A DNA stretch of 64,000 bases from an uncultured Pelagibacteraceae bacterium. Its GTDB lineage: Bacteria > Pseudomonadota > Alphaproteobacteria > Pelagibacterales > Pelagibacteraceae. Position 1 is the stretch's first letter. Each line of letters begins with the position of its first letter. The stretch is taken from assembly GCA_902587435.1 (NCBI GenBank), contig CACILF010000001.1, positions 1 to 64,000 on the forward strand. Direction: 5' to 3'. A program made the position numbers and the translations under genes. Positions 63,926 to 64,000 of the stretch are shown piece by piece. The notes under the pieces were generated by a model, which had not been told where the DNA came from, did no database searches, and saw nothing but the letters and a program-made list of their open reading frames with translations.

Positions 63926-64000
63926 TTATTTTTTTGCCAATTTTGTTTTTTCGTTTTCTAATATCTTTTGTTTTGCTATTAAATCTGAAAATGTTTCTTG
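63926..64000 (-). CDS. ctaC: C-terminal end of cytochrome c oxidase subunit II (cut by window end)
   Basis: 24 codons and a TAA are visible: QETFSDLIAKQK, then a charged lysine-rich tail ending in KLAKK. The position directly before ctaD and the 'E-x-F-x-x-W/L-x-A' shape at the end of the cupredoxin domain fit subunit II. The copper-binding part lies outside the window, so the call depends mostly on operon context. Confidence 0.6.
   Translation of the reverse strand, partial: QETFSDLIAKQKILENEKTKLAKK

Noticed and set aside
1..64000. Insertion sequence, integrase or prophage genes
   Set aside because: No transposase, integrase or phage structural motif was found in any frame that is not a shadow of a known gene.

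Overview
The window reads as a chromosomal segment of a SAR11-type marine alphaproteobacterium (Pelagibacterales, close to Candidatus Pelagibacter). This is inferred from the strongly AT-rich sequence, lysine/asparagine/isoleucine-rich proteins, near-absence of intergenic DNA, alphaproteobacterial gene orders (carA and yqeY-dnaG-rpoD divergent; ilvE beside a petP-petR-histidine kinase set; mutY-DUF721-dsbA-smc; atpI-atpB-atpE-atpF'-atpF; ispH-thrB-rnhA), a CcrM methylase, and a retinal-producing crtIBY-blh cluster. No insertion sequence, prophage, CRISPR array or rRNA gene was seen.

Layout. 1-1334: end of mlaA plus mlaC (outer-membrane lipid asymmetry). 1342-1554: two minus-strand tRNAs, the second (Val-GAC) with a very unusual elbow. 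1561-5709: macromolecular synthesis operon rpoD-dnaG-yqeY (minus). 5833-10228: carAB. 10225-15066: a 2OG-oxygenase-like gene, an ELM1-family gene, trxB, a small membrane protein, an epimerase-like gene and an aspartate aminotransferase. 15103-20830: a chain of overlapping genes uvrB, pteridine-reductase-like SDR, folB, uvrC, pgsA. 20827-24193: ilvE and the petP/petR/sensor-kinase regulators. 24171-30440: ubiK-like, lgt, midA-like, pgeF, prs, rplY, pth, ychF. 30417-32977: the cytochrome bc1 operon petABC (minus). 33048-36174: trmL, hemF, greA, cca and tRNA-Gln. 36207-44345: ispE, a TPR protein, a family-4-like uracil-DNA glycosylase, rnhB, ccrM, an FAD monooxygenase, mutY, a DUF721 protein and a DsbA-like protein. 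44353-49096: a short SMC-like ATPase and the F0 half of ATP synthase. 49148-55777: crtI, crtB, crtY, blh, ispH, thrB, rnhA. 55778-58377: the only accessory-looking stretch, with several tiny genes, a frame-disrupted membrane-protein gene and a DarG/DarT-type toxin-antitoxin pair. 58384-64000: thrC, then the cytochrome c oxidase genes ctaB to ctaD and the tail of ctaC (all minus).

How the genes work together. The energy genes form a respiratory chain: bc1 complex, cytochrome c oxidase with heme-O synthase and oxygen-dependent heme synthesis (hemF), and the F0 sector. The crtIBY-blh genes would make retinal for a rhodopsin encoded elsewhere, and ispE and ispH supply isoprenoid precursors. The petP/petR/kinase genes may regulate respiration or the envelope.

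Best candidates for something new are the island at 55.8-58.4 kb (a DarG-first DarGT pair lying 6 nt behind thrC, a gene split at an eight-A run, and a tiny gene with its own near-consensus promoter, ribosome site and terminator), the tRNA-Val with a rewritten D-loop/T-loop contact, an SMC with no recognisable hinge, and four GANTC sites packed in front of ccrM. All functional calls come from reading the protein sequences and recalling family motifs; no database search was run.
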